Shown: one piece after another, positions 1 to 9,298 of the stretch
Layout of the letters: every line of letters begins with the position of its first letter
Position numbering within the stretch: position 1 is the first letter of the stretch
Source: Christiangramia crocea
GTDB lineage: Bacteria > Bacteroidota > Bacteroidia > Flavobacteriales > Flavobacteriaceae
Length of the DNA stretch: 64,000 nt
Direction of reading: 5' to 3'
Assembly: GCF_022410465.1 (NCBI RefSeq)
Contig: NZ_JAJSON010000009.1
Location: forward strand, 1 to 64,000
Program-made: the position numbers and the translations under genes
Notes under the pieces: model-generated
The model's input: only the letters and a program-made list of their open reading frames with translations
Databases searched by the model: none
Told to the model about the DNA's origin: nothing

Positions 1-15
1 TATATCCATTTTCAA

Positions 16-855
16 CTATTTCAATTCGTTAACAGACACCTTATCCATATCTCCATAATCCAGATTTTCACCAGCCATTCCCCAGATGAACGTATAATTA
101 GAAGTTCCTGATCCCGCATGGATAGACCAGGGGGGTGAAATAATTGCTTCATGATTCTGCATCCAGATGTGTCTTGTTTCCTGGGGTTGTCCCATAAAAT
201 GGCAAACGGATTGCTCTTGAGGTACATCAAGGTAGAAATATACCTCCATGCGCCTATCATGTACATGAGCCGGCATAGTATTCCAAACACTACCTTTCTT
301 AAGCTCTGTCATCCCCATTTGCAATTGGCAAGTAGTTACAATTTCTCCTATAATCATTTGATTCACGGTTCGGTCATTAGCTGTTTCTAGCGACCCCAAT
401 TCTAATTTATTTGCTTGGTCTAGGCTAACTTTCTTTGTAGGATAGCTAGTATGCGCAGGAGCGGAATTCAGATAAAATTTAGCAGGTGAATCAGTAGCGT
501 TACTTTTAAAGACCACTTTTTTTGTTCCCTGGCCTATATATAAAGCATCTTTATGTTGCAGATCATATGTGGTTCCATCTACAATTACAGTTCCACTATC
601 ACCTACATTTATAATTCCAAGCTCTCTTCTTTCTAAAAAATATTCCGCTTTTAACGGATTAATGGTTTCCAACTCAAGAGGTTCTTCTGGAACGGCTGAG
701 CCCACTATAAATCGATCATAGTGAGTGTAAATAAGACTTATCTTTCCTGTCTCCATAAGATTGTCAATTAAAAACTCCTCCCTTAGTTGGGAGGTATCAT
801 ATTTTTTTACCGTTTCTGGAGAAGAAGCATACCTTGTTTCAAAAAATGTTGACAT
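16..855 (-). CDS. kduI: 5-dehydro-4-deoxy-D-glucuronate isomerase (KduI)
   Basis: Cytosolic isomerase that turns 4-deoxy-L-threo-5-hexosulose uronate, formed from unsaturated uronates released by lyases, into 3-deoxy-D-glycero-2,5-hexodiulosonate. At 279 residues it matches the family length. The cupin metal site is intact: H197, H199, E204 (motif HVHDRRME) and H246 (WSIHAG) correspond to the zinc ligands known for E. coli KduI. It is the third gene of a leftward operon, 28 bp after uxuA, and lies at the window edge, so more uronate genes probably follow. It complements the GH88 gene at 13939, whose product would supply its substrate. The identification is firm; the source glycan is not shown. 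Confidence 0.95.
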   Translation of the reverse strand: MSTFFETRYASSPETVKKYDTSQLREEFLIDNLMETGKISLIYTHYDRFIVGSAVPEEPLELETINPLKAEYFLERRELGIINVGDSGTVIVDGTTYDLQHKDALYIGQGTKKVVFKSNATDSPAKFYLNSAPAHTSYPTKKVSLDQANKLELGSLETANDRTVNQMIIGEIVTTCQLQMGMTELKKGSVWNTMPAHVHDRRMEVYFYLDVPQEQSVCHFMGQPQETRHIWMQNHEAIISPPWSIHAGSGTSNYTFIWGMAGENLDYGDMDKVSVNELK

Positions 856-883
856 ATTATTTTTTTTAGTTCTACTTTGTTAT

Positions 884-2068
884 TTAGAATTTGGATTTTC
901 TGATCCCTAATTCTAGTCCTCTTAATTCAGCCAAACCCCTCAAACGACCTATAGCGGAATAACCCGGATTAGTCTTCTTTTTTAGGTCATCCAGCATTTT
1001 ATGGCCATGATCAGGCCTGAAAGGCATTCTGGTATCTTTTCTTCCGGAGCGTTGTCTTTTTTCCTGTTCTGCAATTAGAGCCTCCATTACAGCATACATA
1101 TCTACATCTCCTTCCAGGTGGTTGGCTTCATGAAAATCACCTTCCTCATCTCTTTTAGTACTTCTTAGATGAATAAAATGAATTCGGCTGCCAAGTCTTT
1201 CAATCATTCCAGGGAGATCGTTATCCTTTCGTACTCCAAAAGATCCAGTACAAAATGTTAATCCATTATTTGGACTATCTACAGCCTGATATAGTTCTTT
1301 AATATCTTTTTCGGTACTTACTACTCGGGGTAATCCTAAAATAGGATAAGGAGGATCATCAGGATGAATGCACATTAATATACCTGCCTTTTCAGCAGTG
1401 GGAATGATTTGTTTTAAGAAGCTAAAGAGATTATTTTTAAGTTTATTAGAATCGATATCATCATAAGTGGTGAGGATTTTATTAAAGTCTTCAAGAGAAT
1501 AACCTTCTTCTGCACCAGGTAAACCGGCAATTATGTTATTAACTAATTGTTCTTTTTCATTTTGGGTCATTTTTTCTGCTAAAGCTTTTGCCCGTGATAC
1601 TTCTGCTGCAGAATAATTATGTTCAGCTCCAGGCCGGTTAAGCAGAAATAATTCAAACAAGGCAAATGCCGTCACATCAAAACGTAAACCTGTAGATCCA
1701 TCCTCTAATTCATACTCTAGATCGGTTCGTGTCCAGTCCAAAACCGGCATAAAATTGTAGCATACAGTGTCAATACCACATTTTCCCAGATTTATAAGAG
1801 TTTGATTATAATTATTAATGTACTGTTCAAAGTTCCCTGATCGGGTTTTAATATTTTCATGAACAGGAACGCTTTCAACAACAGACCAGTTAAGTCCTGC
1901 AACTTCAATTTGTCGCTTGCGTTCTTTGATTTCTGCTTCTGTCCATACATCTCCGTTTGGAATGTGATGAAGGGCGGTAACAACTCCCGTGGCTCCAGCC
2001 TGTTTTACGTCAGAAAGTGAAACAGGGTCATTAGGCCCATACCATCTCCAAGTATTTTCTAAATTCAT
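884..2068 (-). CDS. uxuA: Mannonate dehydratase (UxuA)
   Basis: Dehydrates D-mannonate to 2-keto-3-deoxygluconate in glucuronate catabolism, in the cytosol. The 394-residue length and the TIM-barrel start ([13 protein letters not shown], then [15 protein letters not shown]) are typical of UxuA, as are the metal-site segments [20 protein letters not shown] and [10 protein letters not shown] and the C-terminal [10 protein letters not shown]. All key histidines and acidic residues in these motifs are present. It lies 15 bp downstream of the SDR gene and 28 bp upstream of kduI, so the three genes are almost certainly cotranscribed. Having UxuA beside KduI suggests that the imported glycan yields both saturated glucuronate and unsaturated uronate. 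Confidence 0.95.
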   Translation of the reverse strand: MNLENTWRWYGPNDPVSLSDVKQAGATGVVTALHHIPNGDVWTEAEIKERKRQIEVAGLNWSVVESVPVHENIKTRSGNFEQYINNYNQTLINLGKCGIDTVCYNFMPVLDWTRTDLEYELEDGSTGLRFDVTAFALFELFLLNRPGAEHNYSAAEVSRAKALAEKMTQNEKEQLVNNIIAGLPGAEEGYSLEDFNKILTTYDDIDSNKLKNNLFSFLKQIIPTAEKAGILMCIHPDDPPYPILGLPRVVSTEKDIKELYQAVDSPNNGLTFCTGSFGVRKDNDLPGMIERLGSRIHFIHLRSTKRDEEGDFHEANHLEGDVDMYAVMEALIAEQEKRQRSGRKDTRMPFRPDHGHKMLDDLKKKTNPGYSAIGRLRGLAELRGLELGIRKSKF

Positions 2069-2083
2069 TTTATATATTTTTAT

Positions 2084-2911
2084 TTATACACCACTATAGG
2101 CACTAAATCCTCCATCTATAGGCACAACCACTCCGGTTACGAAAGAAGACCTTTTATCACACAACCATAGTGTAGTACTGATTAGGTCTTCCGGTTTTCC
2201 AAATCTTCCCATTGGCGTTTGTTCTATTATTAGATTTCCTCTGGGGGTAAGGTCTCCATCTTCCTTTGTAAGTAAAGTACGGTTCTGTTCAGTTAGAAAA
2301 AATCCTGGAGCTAATGCATTTACGCGAATCCCTACCTTGGCAAAATGAACAGCCAGCCACTGAGTAAAATTTGAAACAGCAGCTTTTGCTCCACTATAAG
2401 CAGGTATTTTTGTTAGGGGTGTAAAAGCATTCATAGAAGAAATATTTAAAATAGAGCAGTCTTGTCTTTCTACCATATCTTTAGAAAAAATCTGAGTAGG
2501 AAGAAGAGTTCCTATAAAGTTGAGATCAAAAACGAATTTTATCCCATCTATATCCAGATCAAAAAAAGTTTTAAAATCCGACTCCTCCCTTTTCAGATCT
2601 TCTAAATTTAAAGAGCTCTGGGAGGTAGTGCCCTTCGGATGGTTTCCGCCGGCACCATTAATCAGAATATCACATTCCCCAAATTGCTGAGTTATCTTTT
2701 CTCTGGCTTTGATAAGTGAAGTCTTATCCAACACATTAGCTTCCACAGCTAAAGCCAATCCTCCAGACGATTCAATTTCAGTAACAACTTTATTAGCGGC
2801 TTCTTTGCAAAGGTCTAGCAGGGCAATTTTATGCCCCTCTTTTGCTAATGCTTTTGCCAAAGCGCTGCATAATACTCCCCCTGCTCCTGTTATCACAATT
2901 ATTTTGGACAT
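2084..2911 (-). CDS. uxuB: SDR-family D-mannonate (fructuronate) oxidoreductase
   Basis: Short-chain dehydrogenase, 275 residues, expected to reduce D-fructuronate to D-mannonate with NAD(P)H. Visible features are the nucleotide-binding motif TGAGGVLCSA (residues 8-17), NGAGG (85-89), a catalytic Ser in ISSM (157-160), and Y172/K176 in PAYSGAK. An extended segment around residues 91-125 matches the longer SDR branch that includes Bacillus subtilis YjmF (UxuB), unlike the classical long-chain E. coli UxuB. It is first in the operon before uxuA, which fits that role. An alternative is KduD-type 2-keto-3-deoxygluconate dehydrogenase, also an SDR, but KduD is shorter. Start is the ATG at 2911. 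Confidence 0.75.
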   Translation of the reverse strand: MSKIIVITGAGGVLCSALAKALAKEGHKIALLDLCKEAANKVVTEIESSGGLALAVEANVLDKTSLIKAREKITQQFGECDILINGAGGNHPKGTTSQSSLNLEDLKREESDFKTFFDLDIDGIKFVFDLNFIGTLLPTQIFSKDMVERQDCSILNISSMNAFTPLTKIPAYSGAKAAVSNFTQWLAVHFAKVGIRVNALAPGFFLTEQNRTLLTKEDGDLTPRGNLIIEQTPMGRFGKPEDLISTTLWLCDKRSSFVTGVVVPIDGGFSAYSGV

Positions 2912-3006
2912 ATATCTTTTGTATTAATTATTGTATTGATTCAAATATCCTTTTTTTAAGTAATACATTGATTGACATAAAAAGGAAAATAGTACAAGTT
3001 TTGGGG

Positions 3007-3044
3007 ATGTAAAATACAATCGACGGATTTACAGTATTTTACAT
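3007..3044. promoter_or_regulatory. Inverted repeat in the divergent uronate-PUL intergenic region
   Basis: A perfect 11-bp inverted repeat, ATGTAAAATAC at 3007-3017 and GTATTTTACAT at 3034-3044, with a 16-bp spacer. It sits between the leftward uxuB-uxuA-kduI operon and the rightward lyase gene. A 12-bp half-site copy (TATTTTACATTT) recurs at 4974-4985, just before the sensor gene. This suggests a dimeric regulator site, perhaps for the AraC-type domain of the hybrid sensor at 4995. The rest of the 362-bp gap 2912-3273 is A+T-rich with no credible gene; promoters for both directions must lie here, but no clear TAnnTTTG box was found. Confidence 0.45.
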
Positions 3045-3273
3045 TTATTGAGATAGTTGACATACCTATTGTTACCTAATATGGACAGGTATTCATGGTT
3101 GGCCATAGGTTTTAATTAGAACCGGGATTAGATGTACAATAACACTCCATTTTCGAATAATTCTTCCCTAAAATTCTGTTAAATTGACCTTTATTAGATT
3201 ATGTTTTATTCATAAAATGAATTATGACATTTTTGAATTTATTTTCTTTTAAAAATCATCTTGAAATAAGCTT

Positions 3274-4938
3274 ATGAGACTACCAATCGATTTTTTTGTC
3301 TTTTTATTTATTGGAATGAGTTTAATTTTTTTGAGTCCCCTAAGAGCTCAGACCTTACCAAAAATTATTGAAAAGGAAGAAATCATAAAAGAAAATTATT
3401 TACCAGATTTTAGTTACGCTGGATATCATTATGGAGAAGATGATATCCCAGATGTAAATGAAATAATAATTTCAGCTGCTGATTATGGTGTAAAAGCAGA
3501 TGATGGATTAGATGATTCTAAAGCCCTTTTAAAAGCTATATCTGAGACAAAGGAAATGTCCGGTTCCATAGTGTTACAATTACCCCCTGGAAGATTGATT
3601 TTAAGTGAAGTGCTTTTTATTGAAAGAAGCAATTTTGTACTAAGAGGTGCCGGTGTTGGTAAAGGAGGAACTGAAATTTACTGTCCTAGACCAATGATGT
3701 ATATGGAAGACCCCCAATCCTTAAAGGAGTTACGTGAGTATCTGGTCAAGCATAAAAAGCGACAAATAGAAAAGGAGAACAATATAGATTTACCTTTTTC
3801 TCAATATGCATGGTCAGGAGGGATTATATGGACGCAAGTTCCAGGGGAAAGAGTGAAGTCTTATATGATGGAATACGAAAAACCATCAACAACGCTTGCT
3901 AAAGTAGAAGGGGGACAAAGAGGGGAACATATTTTAAAGGTATCAGATGTAGGTGCAATAAAAAAGGGAGATGTTCTCCAACTAGAGTTGTTTAATAAAG
4001 AAGGAAAGGATGGTGTTATAATTGAAGATTTGTATAAAGGAGCCGATGTTAAGGTTGGATCTCATCATTGGAATTTTCCTGATCTTCCTATAGTACGACA
4101 GCAAGTAGAAGTTATATCTGTTTCTCCTGACGAAATTAAAATTAAAACACCTTTGACAATATCTGTCAAAAAAGCTCATCAGGCCAGATTGATCAAGTGG
4201 AAACATTTAGAAGAAGTAGGAATAGAAAACTTTAAGATTTCTTTTCCTCAATATCCATGGGTAGCTCACCATGTAGAGCCTGGATTTAATGGAATATATT
4301 TAACCAGGTTATTTAATAGCTGGGTTAAAAATGTTGTAATTGTAAACGCAGATAGTGGAATACTTACAGAAGAAATAGCAAATGTCACCATTGAAAATAT
4401 CCTCACTAAAGGCAGTAATACTGCCCATTATACTGTTGCAATGGGTGGCGTGCATAATGTATTGGTAAAAAATCTAAATGTATATAATGAAGCAGTACAT
4501 CCGTTGAGTTTCAATACCTTTTCCACCAAAAGTGTTTATAAGGACTGTGAGGTTTTCGTAAAACCTGTATTGGATCAACATTCAGGGGCAAATCATCAAA
4601 ATTTATTTGATAATATTAGAGTTCATGTAAACCCTGGTAATGATGGTATTTACCCTTTGTTTAGAGGGGGAGGGGCCGGTTATTGGAAACCATCCCACGG
4701 AGCTTATTCTACTTTTTGGAATATAGAAGTTCATTTTTTGGGCGGCTTAAATATTAAAAGTCCATTTTTACTTAATGGAATGAATGATGGTCCTCATGCA
4801 AGGTTAATCGGTGTACATGGTAATCATGACATAGAATTGAATTATGGACCTGGTGCATTTGTAGAAAAGACAAATTCTAATTTAGAAAATATTCCTTCTT
4901 TATATGAATATCAATTAAATGCTCGATTGAAAAAATAA
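3274..4938 (+). CDS. Secreted right-handed parallel beta-helix protein, candidate polysaccharide lyase
   Basis: 554 residues with an N-terminal signal peptide (hydrophobic stretch ending LRAQ, about residues 1-26). The segment SAADYGVKADDGLDDSKALL, then LQLPPGRLILSEVLFI and LRGAGVGKGGT, is the classic opening of pectate-lyase-superfamily beta-helices. Later parts show short helical-rung repeats (NVTIENILTKGS, NVLVKNLNVYNEAVH) and conserved-looking H, N and D residues (DQHSGANHQNLFDNIRVH). No Pfam-level catalytic motif is recognised with certainty, so the cleavage chemistry is inferred. Next to a GH88 gene and kduI, an eliminase acting on a glucuronate-containing glycan is the best guess; a GH28-like hydrolase or a binding protein is possible. 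It stands 56 bp upstream of the hybrid sensor. Confidence 0.6.
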   Translation: MRLPIDFFVFLFIGMSLIFLSPLRAQTLPKIIEKEEIIKENYLPDFSYAGYHYGEDDIPDVNEIIISAADYGVKADDGLDDSKALLKAISETKEMSGSIVLQLPPGRLILSEVLFIERSNFVLRGAGVGKGGTEIYCPRPMMYMEDPQSLKELREYLVKHKKRQIEKENNIDLPFSQYAWSGGIIWTQVPGERVKSYMMEYEKPSTTLAKVEGGQRGEHILKVSDVGAIKKGDVLQLELFNKEGKDGVIIEDLYKGADVKVGSHHWNFPDLPIVRQQVEVISVSPDEIKIKTPLTISVKKAHQARLIKWKHLEEVGIENFKISFPQYPWVAHHVEPGFNGIYLTRLFNSWVKNVVIVNADSGILTEEIANVTIENILTKGSNTAHYTVAMGGVHNVLVKNLNVYNEAVHPLSFNTFSTKSVYKDCEVFVKPVLDQHSGANHQNLFDNIRVHVNPGNDGIYPLFRGGGAGYWKPSHGAYSTFWNIEVHFLGGLNIKSPFLLNGMNDGPHARLIGVHGNHDIELNYGPGAFVEKTNSNLENIPSLYEYQLNARLKK

Positions 4939-4994
4939 TAAATCCTATGAGGATTTTATTTAATTACGTATAATATTTTACATTTTACTTCTTT

Positions 4995-7900
4995 ATGCTG
5001 AGAATATTTTTTATAACAATAATATTTCTGATTTTTTATCCAACCATTCCTTATGCTCAGGAGAAGAATTATATATTTAAAAAATTAACTTCAGCAGATG
5101 GTCTATCTCAAAGTTCCGTAATTAGTATCCATCAGGATAAGTTAGGGCAGATGTGGCTTGGCACCCGTGATGGTTTAAATAAATTTGATGGAAGCAAATT
5201 TACGGTCTATAAAAATGTTCCCGATGATTCTTCGTCTATTAGTAATGATGATATATTATCTATTGAAGAAGATGAAGATGCCTTCATCTGGATTGGCACA
5301 TATAATGGTTTAAATCAATATAATCCTGAAACTAATAATTTCAAAACTTATTTTCACTCTAATAATAAGAATTCCTTAAGCAATAATACCATATGGAGTA
5401 TTGAAGTGATAAATAATGGAGAAATATGGCTTGGAACTACAAATGGACTTTCTATTTATCATAAGAATACTAAAGAATTTCAGAATTTGTTCCACTTTTC
5501 AAAGGATCCTACCAGCCTTCCCGATAACCATGTGCTTAGCATATTGCAAACCAAGAGAGGTGATATTTATGTTGGTACGGCAAATGGACTTGCCAGAGCA
5601 ATAAAAAGAGATGGGTCTTATTCTTTCAGAAGCTTAAAAAGGAATTTATATGTTCAGGATCTTATTGAAGATAGAGAGGGAAATGTTTGGGTGGCAACAA
5701 AAAATAAAGGTTTGTTTAAACTTTCCAAAGGAGCAGACAACCTTAATACCTTCAAAACTTCACAGGGAAATATAATTGATAATGATATAAGGTCTCTAAC
5801 AATTGATAATGCTGGAAGAATGTGGTTGGGAACTTATGAAGGCCTCAGAATTATCAATAGTGGAGGTAAAGTGGATAAAGTACTAAATAATCCATATAAA
5901 AATACAAGTCTAAGCAGGAATACAATCAAGTCTCTATATACAGATAGAAAGGGCTCAGTATGGATAGGGACATATTACGGGGGCATAAACATTTGGGATA
6001 ATGCCAATTCTAATTTTATTACTTATACTCAAGATGGGAGTAAAAATCAGCTTAGCTACGATGTAATAAGTTCAATTGAAAAAGATATATCTGGAAATCT
6101 TTATTTTGGAACTGAGGGAGGAGGTATCACCGTATTAAATAATAATAATGCAGAATATATTACTTCTTTTAAATTTAATAAATTACCCAGTGATAATATC
6201 AAAAGTCTGCTGGTTACAGGTCAAAAAATGTGGATTGGTACCTTTAACCAGGGTTTAGCAATATTTGACTTAAAAACTAAAAAATTCTTAAACGGTATAA
6301 TTTCAGAATCATTAAATGAATATTTAGCTGAAACGGGGGTATATACTATTAAAAGAGAGAATAAGGCTATTTTTTGGATCGGAACTTTTGGTAAGGGGGT
6401 TATTAAGTTCGATTCTATAGATAAAAGCTTTAGAACTTTTACAAGTGATTCAGATAACACCTATACTCTTACTAGTAACCAAGTAAGAAATATTTTAATA
6501 GACTCCAATAATTCGATCTGGATTGCAACAGAAAAAGGTCTCAATAAAATTGTATTTAATGATAATGAGGATAAATATATTATAGAGCATTTTTTTTATG
6601 ATAGTAAAGCTAATTCAGGAGAAGATATTCTTACTATTTTCGAAGATACCAAAGGTAGAATATGGATTGGCACAAAATCTAAAGGGCTCTTTTTACATAA
6701 TAAAAATTCGTTTCACTCTACTGGGATAAGAATCGATTCCGGGCCATTGGCTTCTCCTATACATTCCATACTTGAAGACGAAAGTAACACTCTTTGGATT
6801 AGTACAAATCACGGAATCGTAAATTATGATCCGGAAACCAAATCTGCAAATCTTTACAATCAGAATGAAGGACTTATAAGTAATGAGTTCAATAATAATG
6901 CGAGCTTAAAATTAAATTCCAGGCGATTTTATTTTGGAGGTCCTTCAGGGGTTTCTTCTTTTAATCCCCAGAATATAGTTACTAATAATTATTCGCCTCA
7001 GGTGCTTTTGACAGATTTCAGGATTAAAAGTGAATCTGTAGATGCTGATCAAAGAATATTGGATAGGAGTATTACCTATACCAAAGCAATAGAGCTGGCT
7101 TATGATGAAGCTAATTTTACTATAACATTCGCGATTCCTAATTATATAAATTCTACTAGCAATCAGTATGCATACAGGCTTGCGGGATTAGAAGAAGAAT
7201 GGAATAAAACCTTTAATAATGAGGCTAGCTATACTATACAGAATGCGGGGACTTATACCTTTGAAGTAAAGGGTGCAAATAATGATAATGTCTGGAATTC
7301 TCAGCCGACTAAATTACAAATTGATGTTCGACCAGCACCTTGGAAGAGTTGGTGGGCATTTGTAATTTACGCAGCTCTTATTGCTTTAGCCTTATATGGA
7401 TTAATTTGGATTATGAAATCCAAAACAAGATTGAAACATGAGCTAGAACTTGAACAGTTGGAACGGGAACGTAATAAAATGGCTAATAAAGCCAAATTAC
7501 AATTTTTCACCAATATTTCTCATGAGTTCCGAACTCCACTCACTTTGATTTTAGGTCCATTACAACAACTCCTTTTAAATTATAAAGGCAGTAATAAAAT
7601 GTATAAAAAGCTATTGGTCATAGAAAGTAATGCGCATCATCTACTACAGCTTATAAATCGATTAATGGATTTTAGAAAATTAGAAAATGACCAGTTTAAG
7701 ATAGAGGCAGCAGAAGGTAATATTGTTAAGTTCATAAAAGAAATTTATCTCTCGTTCAAGGAATTTGCCAACATTGGCAATTATAATTATACTTTTCATA
7801 CTTCAGATGATGAGATACTTGTTTTTTATGACAGGAGAAAACTGGAAAGAGTATTTTATAATCTTATTTCCAATGCTTTCAGGTACACTCCAAAAGGAGG

Positions 7901-9083
7901 GGATATTACCATAAGGATTATAAAAAATCTTGAGAATATTGAGATTGCGATTGAAGACTCCGGAATTGGAATTACAAAAGAGAATCAGGCAAAAGTCTTT
8001 GATCGATTTTATGAAATTGGAAAGAACACACAGACTAAAGAACCGTATAATCAAGGCACTGGTATTGGATTGTCTATCGTAAAAAACATTGTAAAGCTGC
8101 ATAAGGGTTGTATTAAGCTATATAGTGAAGGTGAAAATAAAGGATCCATTTTTAAGGTTGAATTACCTCTCGGAGAAGATCATTTATCAGATAGTGAAAT
8201 AATAAGAGACTTCAGGTTTAGTGATGATGTTTCATTATATAAGAATCAATTAAAGAATAGGGAGCTAACCTTTGATAAGGGAATGAATGAACTGTTGCAG
8301 GATAAAAACAGACCTAGTGTTCTGATAGTGGAGGATAATGAACCTCTGCGTTCGTTTATAGTTAATTTACTTAAGGAGGATTATAATATTCTAGAAGCTG
8401 AAAATGGAAAAATTGCAATGGAAAAGGCATTAAAGCATATTCCGGATCTAATAATAAGTGATGTTATTATGCCTGAAATGGTCGGAACTGAACTTTGTGC
8501 TAAGATTAAGAAGAATCTCAAAACCAGTCATATTCCTGTAGTCCTGCTTACATCTAGAAGTTCCCTTATCTATAAATTTGAAGGGCTGGAAAGTGGTGCA
8601 GATGATTATATAAGCAAACCATTTAATGTCAGGGAGTTCACACTAAGGGTGAAGAATTTATTAGAGTCAACCCACAGGCTAAAGAACAAATTTAGCAATG
8701 AAAATAAACTTAGTCCTTCAGATCTTACGGTTTCTTCTATGGATGAGAAATTACTGGAAAGAGCATTGCAAATTGTGGAAAACAATATTGATAATGAACA
8801 GTTTAATATACCTACTTTTAGTTCAGAACTTGGGGTGAGCCGTACTATGTTATTTACGAAAATTAAAGCATGGACAAATTACACACCTAATGAATTCATT
8901 ACTGAAATAAGAATGAAAAGAGCAGCCCAGTTATTGGAACAGGGTAAAATAAATGTTTCACAAGTAAGCTATAAGGTCGGATTTAAAAACCCTAAATATT
9001 TCACGAAATGTTTTCAGAAAAAATTTGGATTAACTCCCTCTCAATATTCCAATAAATTCTACGATGATGTCCCATCTTTTTAA
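4995..9083 (+). CDS. Hybrid two-component system sensor/regulator (HTCS) of the uronate PUL
   Basis: 1362-residue inner-membrane regulator combining sensor and transcription factor. In order: signal peptide (1-22); about 14 propeller repeats of the W-x-G-T-x-x-G-L type (two seven-bladed propellers, about 25-640), which bind the glycan oligomer in the periplasm; a Y_Y_Y domain (about 700-775); one membrane helix (about 785-805, in WWAFVIYAALIALALYGLIW); HisKA with phospho-acceptor H843 in NISHEFRTP; HATPase (NLISNAFRYTP, GIGLSIVKNIV); receiver with phospho-acceptor D1156 in ISDVIMPEM; AraC-type DNA-binding domain at the C-terminus (about 1250-1355). All key residues are intact. It likely activates the SusCD operon that starts downstream. 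A half-site of the inverted repeat at 3007 lies just before its start, suggesting autoregulation. Confidence 0.95.
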   Translation: MLRIFFITIIFLIFYPTIPYAQEKNYIFKKLTSADGLSQSSVISIHQDKLGQMWLGTRDGLNKFDGSKFTVYKNVPDDSSSISNDDILSIEEDEDAFIWIGTYNGLNQYNPETNNFKTYFHSNNKNSLSNNTIWSIEVINNGEIWLGTTNGLSIYHKNTKEFQNLFHFSKDPTSLPDNHVLSILQTKRGDIYVGTANGLARAIKRDGSYSFRSLKRNLYVQDLIEDREGNVWVATKNKGLFKLSKGADNLNTFKTSQGNIIDNDIRSLTIDNAGRMWLGTYEGLRIINSGGKVDKVLNNPYKNTSLSRNTIKSLYTDRKGSVWIGTYYGGINIWDNANSNFITYTQDGSKNQLSYDVISSIEKDISGNLYFGTEGGGITVLNNNNAEYITSFKFNKLPSDNIKSLLVTGQKMWIGTFNQGLAIFDLKTKKFLNGIISESLNEYLAETGVYTIKRENKAIFWIGTFGKGVIKFDSIDKSFRTFTSDSDNTYTLTSNQVRNILIDSNNSIWIATEKGLNKIVFNDNEDKYIIEHFFYDSKANSGEDILTIFEDTKGRIWIGTKSKGLFLHNKNSFHSTGIRIDSGPLASPIHSILEDESNTLWISTNHGIVNYDPETKSANLYNQNEGLISNEFNNNASLKLNSRRFYFGGPSGVSSFNPQNIVTNNYSPQVLLTDFRIKSESVDADQRILDRSITYTKAIELAYDEANFTITFAIPNYINSTSNQYAYRLAGLEEEWNKTFNNEASYTIQNAGTYTFEVKGANNDNVWNSQPTKLQIDVRPAPWKSWWAFVIYAALIALALYGLIWIMKSKTRLKHELELEQLERERNKMANKAKLQFFTNISHEFRTPLTLILGPLQQLLLNYKGSNKMYKKLLVIESNAHHLLQLINRLMDFRKLENDQFKIEAAEGNIVKFIKEIYLSFKEFANIGNYNYTFHTSDDEILVFYDRRKLERVFYNLISNAFRYTPKGGDITIRIIKNLENIEIAIEDSGIGITKENQAKVFDRFYEIGKNTQTKEPYNQGTGIGLSIVKNIVKLHKGCIKLYSEGENKGSIFKVELPLGEDHLSDSEIIRDFRFSDDVSLYKNQLKNRELTFDKGMNELLQDKNRPSVLIVEDNEPLRSFIVNLLKEDYNILEAENGKIAMEKALKHIPDLIISDVIMPEMVGTELCAKIKKNLKTSHIPVVLLTSRSSLIYKFEGLESGADDYISKPFNVREFTLRVKNLLESTHRLKNKFSNENKLSPSDLTVSSMDEKLLERALQIVENNIDNEQFNIPTFSSELGVSRTMLFTKIKAWTNYTPNEFITEIRMKRAAQLLEQGKINVSQVSYKVGFKNPKYFTKCFQKKFGLTPSQYSNKFYDDVPSF

Positions 9084-9112
9084 ATCCATCAACACTTTAA
9101 ATTACTGGTAAT

Positions 9113-9143
9113 AAGGGTAGTGTATTTTTTTATACCCTTTTTT
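9113..9143 (+). terminator. Rho-independent terminator after the HTCS gene
   Basis: A 7-bp stem, AAGGGTA at 9113-9119 and TACCCTT at 9133-9139, followed by a T run to 9143. It lies 30 bp after the HTCS stop and separates sensor transcription from the SusCD operon. Confidence 0.6.
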
Positions 9144-9176
9144 GAATAATTACTTCTCACATCTTTGTTAGGTTTG
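9141..9176 (+). promoter_or_regulatory. Putative promoter of the SusCD operon
   Basis: TAGGTTTG at 9169-9176 fits the Bacteroidota -7 consensus TAnnTTTG. TTTG at 9141-9144 could be the -33 element, though the 24-bp spacer is longer than usual. Transcription would start around 9182, right at the small ORF. Confidence 0.4.
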
Positions 9177-9181
9177 GGTTT

Positions 9182-9274
9182 ATGAAATTTAATAGGAAAA
9201 GAATAAAAACCCTTGAAGTATTACTGGTGGCTATTGTCATCACACTGGGACTTTTAATTATTTATTTCATTTAG
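9182..9274 (+). CDS. 30-residue single-pass membrane peptide upstream of susC
   Basis: ATG at 9182 opens a 30-codon frame ending in TAG at 9274: a basic N-terminus (MKFNRKRIKTLE) followed by a hydrophobic stretch (VLLVAIVITLGLLIIYFI). It would insert as one membrane helix with the basic end inside. It begins only about 5 bases after the putative -7 box and ends 24 bp before susC. It may be a real small membrane protein, a leader ORF tuning susC translation, or chance. Function unknown. Confidence 0.4.
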   Translation: MKFNRKRIKTLEVLLVAIVITLGLLIIYFI

Positions 9275-9298
9275 CAAGAACTAACTAAAATCTCATTT

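Noticed and set aside
151-390. Rightward frame inside kduI
   Set aside because: Antisense to an intact, well-matched enzyme gene and without any recognisable motif.
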